Shown here in pieces: positions 63,513-64,000 of a stretch of DNA of 64,000 nt. Each line of letters opens with the position of its first letter. Within the stretch, counting starts at the first letter, position 1. Source of the DNA: Microbacteriaceae bacterium PS02070 (lineage in GTDB: Bacteria > Actinomycetota > Actinomycetes > Actinomycetales > Microbacteriaceae); the NCBI GenBank assembly GCA_029959865.1, contig JASCPE010000008.1, forward strand, positions 1-64,000, in the 5' to 3' direction. The notes beneath the pieces were generated by a model. It was given only the letters and a program-made list of their open reading frames with translations. It ran no database searches and had not been told where the DNA came from. The position numbers and the translations under genes were made by a program.

Positions 63513-64000
63513 GACTGTGTCTCCTTCTCTCGGGTCGCAGCCTGCTGTGCTGCGGTGCGGGCGCCGGTGGCGTCGCCGGCGGTGAGTGCGGCGTGCGCGA
63601 TCCGGCGCGCATCGTCCGCGGTGTAGGTCAGAAGCGTGGCCCGGACATCGGCCAGCGCGGTCGGCGCCATCGACAGGCTCGTTGCGCCGAGCCCGACGAG
63701 GACAACGGCGAGCAGCGGGTCGGCGGCGGCTTCGCCGCAGATCCCCACCGGCTTGCCGAGCTTCTCACCTGCAGCGCCGACCTCTCGGATGAGGCGGAGC
63801 ACCGCGGGGTGCCACGGATCCTGGAACGAGGCCACGGAGCCGAGGAGCCGGTCGGCGGCAAGCGTGTACTGCGTGAGGTCGTTCGTACCGATGGAGGCGA
63901 AGTCTGACACCTCGAGGATGCGCTCGGCGAGGAGCGCCGACGACGGTACCTCCACCATGACGCCGGCCACCGGCAGGTCGTACTCCTTCGCGATCCGAAC
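63509..64000 (-). CDS. ptsI: Phosphoenolpyruvate-protein phosphotransferase (EI), 5' part off window
   Basis: The minus strand is open from the right edge to 63509, giving 163 C-terminal residues. They carry the EI signatures: GVMVEVPSSALLAERI, ASIGTNDLTQYTLAADR, PWHPAVLRLI and GICGEAAADP with the active cysteine. The N-terminal HPr-binding part lies outside. It is coupled to mtlA, so EI is encoded in the mannitol operon. Confidence 0.93.
   Translation of the reverse strand, partial: VRIAKEYDLPVAGVMVEVPSSALLAERILEVSDFASIGTNDLTQYTLAADRLLGSVASFQDPWHPAVLRLIREVGAAGEKLGKPVGICGEAAADPLLAVVLVGLGATSLSMAPTALADVRATLLTYTADDARRIAHAALTAGDATGARTAAQQAATREKETQS

Overview
The window is a high-GC, gene-dense chromosomal segment from an actinobacterium, most likely a Microbacteriaceae member (Microbacterium-like). 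This is inferred from a candidate 6C RNA, a GTP-type PEP carboxykinase, a RamB/ScfR-type regulator, the sdhCDAB order, frequent GTG starts and ATGA/TGATG stop-start overlaps. No tRNA, rRNA, CRISPR array, insertion sequence or prophage was seen.

Left part (1-8.2 kb): a sigma factor carrying its own anti-sigma-type zinc finger, membrane segment and EGTDP-repeat tail (it runs off the left edge); a candidate 6C small RNA; a ZTP (pfl) riboswitch in front of glyA-folD; an amino-acid ABC importer operon; a small membrane protein; and a transglutaminase-like protein.

Aromatic catabolic island (8.3-20 kb): a homoprotocatechuate meta-cleavage operon on the minus strand (FAH-RraA fusion, GntR regulator, HpaE, a frameshifted HpaD, HpaH, HpaI). 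It diverges from an MHS-family transporter and a MobA-like FAD monooxygenase, and a TPP-dependent enzyme follows convergently. A near-palindromic TCGTATAY element sits in the divergent promoter and recurs before the TPP gene. Dedicated hpaF and hpaBC genes are absent, which makes this the most unusual part of the window.

Central part (20-33.7 kb): a RamB-like regulator divergent from pckG; an ABC exporter with a small HTH protein upstream; a DUF2510 membrane protein; a NodI/NodJ-type ABC exporter with two permeases; a second MHS transporter; a small membrane protein; and a TPM-domain protein with an Arg/Ser/Gly-rich tail.

Right part (33.7-64 kb): the riboflavin operon ribD-ribE-ribBA-ribH behind an FMN riboswitch; glpD-glpK; a MOSC protein; an Fpg/Nei glycosylase; metY; trpS; an exonuclease III; a YihY protein; sdhCDAB; manC; a nucleoside uptake and salvage operon (BMP lipoprotein, ABC ATPase, two permeases, cdd, deoA, add); and a mannitol PTS operon (ptsI-mtlA-mtlF-mtlD) that runs off the right edge. 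Most of the window is conserved core metabolism, while accessory character is concentrated in the aromatic island.
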